The notes below the pieces were generated by a model. It was not told where the DNA came from. It saw only the letters and a program-made list of their open reading frames with translations, and ran no database searches. Below, in pieces: positions 14,014-15,527 of a stretch of DNA of 15,527 nucleotides. The DNA is from DASQDN01 sp035630195 (lineage in GTDB: Bacteria > Acidobacteriota > Terriglobia > Bryobacterales > Bryobacteraceae): NCBI GenBank assembly GCA_035630195.1, contig DASQLD010000534.1, positions 1-15,527 of the forward strand, read 5' to 3'. The translations under genes and the position numbers were made by a program. Numbering within the stretch: position 1 is the first letter of the stretch; every line of letters starts with the position of its first letter.

Positions 14014-15324
14014 TTACTTCTTCCGCATCGCGTTTCGATCGACATACGTCGCGATCGCTTCACCTACTGCATCGCTAATATCGACTGAACTGGGGTAGTG
14101 CATACCGCCCCAGACACGCGCGTTGTTGCCATCTGAACGAGCTTGCAGAATGTTGGTATAGATGCGGTTGGGCAGACCGGCAGTCGTAAGTGTAAACGTC
14201 TGTCTTGGCCTGAAGTAACTCAGGAGAACGGTTGCAGCAGCGCCGTTCTGCCCCGGGTGACCGGCGGGATACTCGGGGTGTGACGGGGTATTGACGAGTG
14301 GCAACCAGGCCGGCTCAGGAGCCGTATCCGGATTCGTGTCGGTATCCGCCAACGGGATGGAAGTTACCGGCCGCCAAGTCACATCGGCCGGCATGGAACC
14401 GTAGAAGCGCTTCGCGCTCCAGATGGTGAATGCGGTATCGGCCATCGCGATGTTCAGCACCGCAAAAAGCCGGTTGCTTTCCGAAAGGGACAGATGGTTG
14501 GCTCGGGCCATCTGGTTCGCTGCCTGGTTCCAGTGGACGCTGGCATTCCCTTCCCAGAACGGAGCCAGCGCAGTCTGGTCCGCAGTGCGCGTGGATGCTG
14601 TTGCACGACCTAACGCTTTGACTGCGTTGAAATCGGTGAGATATGTCTGGCTGGTCAAACTTCGTGGTGGTTCAGGCCGGAATTGCGTATTGCTAACGAG
14701 AACGAACGTGCTGGTGAATGCCAGTCCCTGGGCGCTCATTGGTCCGAACGCTGGCGGCGTCGGCCGCCACTGGCCTACCGCTGTCCCTCCGGTGAATGCA
14801 GGATAGCTTACGCTGAATCCATCTGTCGCCCGCCAGGCGAGCACAGCGTTGGCCACATTCGTTCCCCAGCCGATGCCGCGATCGATACGACTTGCGCACG
14901 AGCTGCGACGTTCCGGCGACCGATCCTGACACTTGTTCCGGAGCGCGTCCAATGAAGTTGCATACCGTGTATCCAGCACCGGTTTTTGAGTTGGGAAGAG
15001 AGCCACTAACGCGGTATAGCCGGCTGCGATGACCGCGGCGCGGCGTGATGCCCCACCCGGCGCTCTATCGTGAACGAAGAGTGGCGTGTGGCGCCGTTCA
15101 ATACCGTTATAGGCGTCGAAAATCGACGTATGAACGATTGCTCCGAGCCTTTGACTGGACGAGTTGGCCGTATTCGTTGCTATGAGCGTATCAATGAAGA
15201 TTTGATTCCACTCCAGCACCGGGTTCGCTTCTGAGGATGTCTGGCCAAACGCAGTAACTGACGCGGTCAGCACCACTGCGAACGCAGTAATCAATCTCCT
15301 GCTTGCGGCAAGTTGGCAATTCAT
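14014..15324 (-). CDS. Vanadium-haloperoxidase/PAP2-like secreted protein
   Basis: A 436-residue protein with a signal peptide at residues 1-28 (MNCQLAASRRLITAFAVVLT, then ASVTAFGQ). The C-terminal part carries the vanadate/phosphate-binding signature shared by vanadium haloperoxidases and type 2 acid phosphatases: K305 with W317-R318-P319 (TWRPVTSI), SHPEYPAGH with H356, and R403...H409 with D415 (RVWGGMHYPSSVD). The R-to-H spacing of six equals that of classical chloroperoxidase. The position normally occupied by serine in PSGH is alanine (A354), which could change activity. Whether it halogenates or dephosphorylates cannot be decided. The ATG at 15324 is preferred to one at 15351 because AAAGGAA stands five bases upstream and the signal peptide follows at once. 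It is divergent from an ECF sigma gene and ends at an intrinsic terminator. Confidence 0.88.
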   Translation of the reverse strand: MNCQLAASRRLITAFAVVLTASVTAFGQTSSEANPVLEWNQIFIDTLIATNTANSSSQRLGAIVHTSIFDAYNGIERRHTPLFVHDRAPGGASRRAAVIAAGYTALVALFPTQKPVLDTRYATSLDALRNKCQDRSPERRSSCASRIDRGIGWGTNVANAVLAWRATDGFSVSYPAFTGGTAVGQWRPTPPAFGPMSAQGLAFTSTFVLVSNTQFRPEPPRSLTSQTYLTDFNAVKALGRATASTRTADQTALAPFWEGNASVHWNQAANQMARANHLSLSESNRLFAVLNIAMADTAFTIWSAKRFYGSMPADVTWRPVTSIPLADTDTNPDTAPEPAWLPLVNTPSHPEYPAGHPGQNGAAATVLLSYFRPRQTFTLTTAGLPNRIYTNILQARSDGNNARVWGGMHYPSSVDISDAVGEAIATYVDRNAMRKK

Positions 15325-15447
15325 AACTATTCCTTTCCTTTTTTCTTTCATCGCCCAGTCGCGCGAAACCGAGCTTGCGGAGGCCTACAAGTGGAATAGC
15401 GACAGTAGATGGCGAAAACCGTAACGACCGTGTGAGTTATTTAGGCG

Positions 15448-15453
15448 TATACT
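15448..15453 (+). promoter_or_regulatory. Candidate -10 box (TATACT) before ECF sigma gene
   Basis: TATACT matches five of six bases of the consensus and stands 14 bases before the ATG at 15468, so the leader would be about eight bases. No good -35 hexamer is found at 16-18 bases upstream. It lies in the 143-base divergent region (15325-15467) shared with the haloperoxidase-like gene, in which I see no gene. Confidence 0.35.
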
Positions 15454-15467
15454 TGCGTGAACGTGAC

Positions 15468-15527
15468 ATGAGCCATCAGGAGAGTGAAAGTCCCAGCGGC
15501 GAAGTGACCACGCTCTTATTCGCGTGG
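15468..15527 (+). CDS. Probable ECF sigma factor, first 20 codons (runs off right edge)
   Basis: The frame from ATG 15468 reads MSHQESESPSGEVTTLLFAW to the end of the window. The segment GEVTTLLFAW matches the usual opening of TIGR02999-type ECF sigma factors (typically 'EVT.LL..W..GD..A'), which are abundant in Solibacter-like Acidobacteriota, often with an adjacent protein kinase. Only this N-terminus is visible, so the sigma-2 and sigma-4 regions cannot be checked. No Shine-Dalgarno sequence is present; a -10-like TATACT lies close upstream. Confidence 0.5.
   Translation, partial: MSHQESESPSGEVTTLLFAW

Noticed and set aside
1..15527. tRNA genes, CRISPR arrays, riboswitches or insertion-sequence ends
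   Set aside because: None was recognised when reading both strands; no spaced repeats or transposase motifs were found.

Overview
The window looks like a chromosomal segment of an Acidobacteriota bacterium, most like the Bryobacterales/Solibacter group. This is an inference from gene content, since no rRNA or other marker gene is present. The clues are a PSCyt1-DUF1549-DUF1553 heme protein paired with a DUF1501 gene, a 'KHGL'-motif protein next to a lone phage-terminase-like gene pair, a GMC oxidoreductase with its Tat-exported small subunit, a secreted vanadium-haloperoxidase-like protein, and an ECF sigma factor start resembling the TIGR02999 group. No tRNA, rRNA, CRISPR array or intact insertion sequence was seen.

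Layout. (1) 1-2410, minus strand: a secreted PSD1-type cytochrome protein whose stop overlaps the start of a DUF1501 gene that runs off the left edge. (2) 2455-4759: a phage-like accessory module. A KHGL-motif protein is transcribed leftward. Across an AT-rich divergent region with a tandem direct repeat lie a small unknown ORF and a terminase large subunit split into two overlapping ORFs, an ATPase half and an RNase H-like nuclease half. No portal, capsid or tail genes accompany it. (3) 4762-5942: a HigB/Gp49-type toxin broken by a frameshift, an intact HTH antitoxin, and a short graveyard of coding-like fragments. (4) 6006-9162: an alpha/beta hydrolase, an exported glycerophosphodiester phosphodiesterase and a cytoplasmic ankyrin protein, all rightward; the last two are probably co-transcribed. 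(5) 9207-11581: an oxidoreductase operon with Tat-signal subunit 3, GMC flavoprotein large subunit, and a small four-cysteine protein that starts 5 bases after the GMC stop. (6) 12102-13925: a large secreted protein with two metallo-beta-lactamase-fold domains, the first degenerate. (7) 13945-15324, minus strand: a vanadium-haloperoxidase/PAP2-like secreted protein with its own intrinsic terminator. (8) 15468 to the right edge: the first 20 codons of a probable ECF sigma factor.

Most of the window is ordinary for a soil acidobacterium with many exported oxidative and hydrolytic enzymes. The accessory stretch 2455-5942 is the most unusual part, because it combines a stand-alone split terminase with a decayed toxin-antitoxin locus. 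Several rightward genes share a -10-like hexamer very close to the start codon and lack a Shine-Dalgarno sequence, which suggests short-leader or leaderless transcripts.
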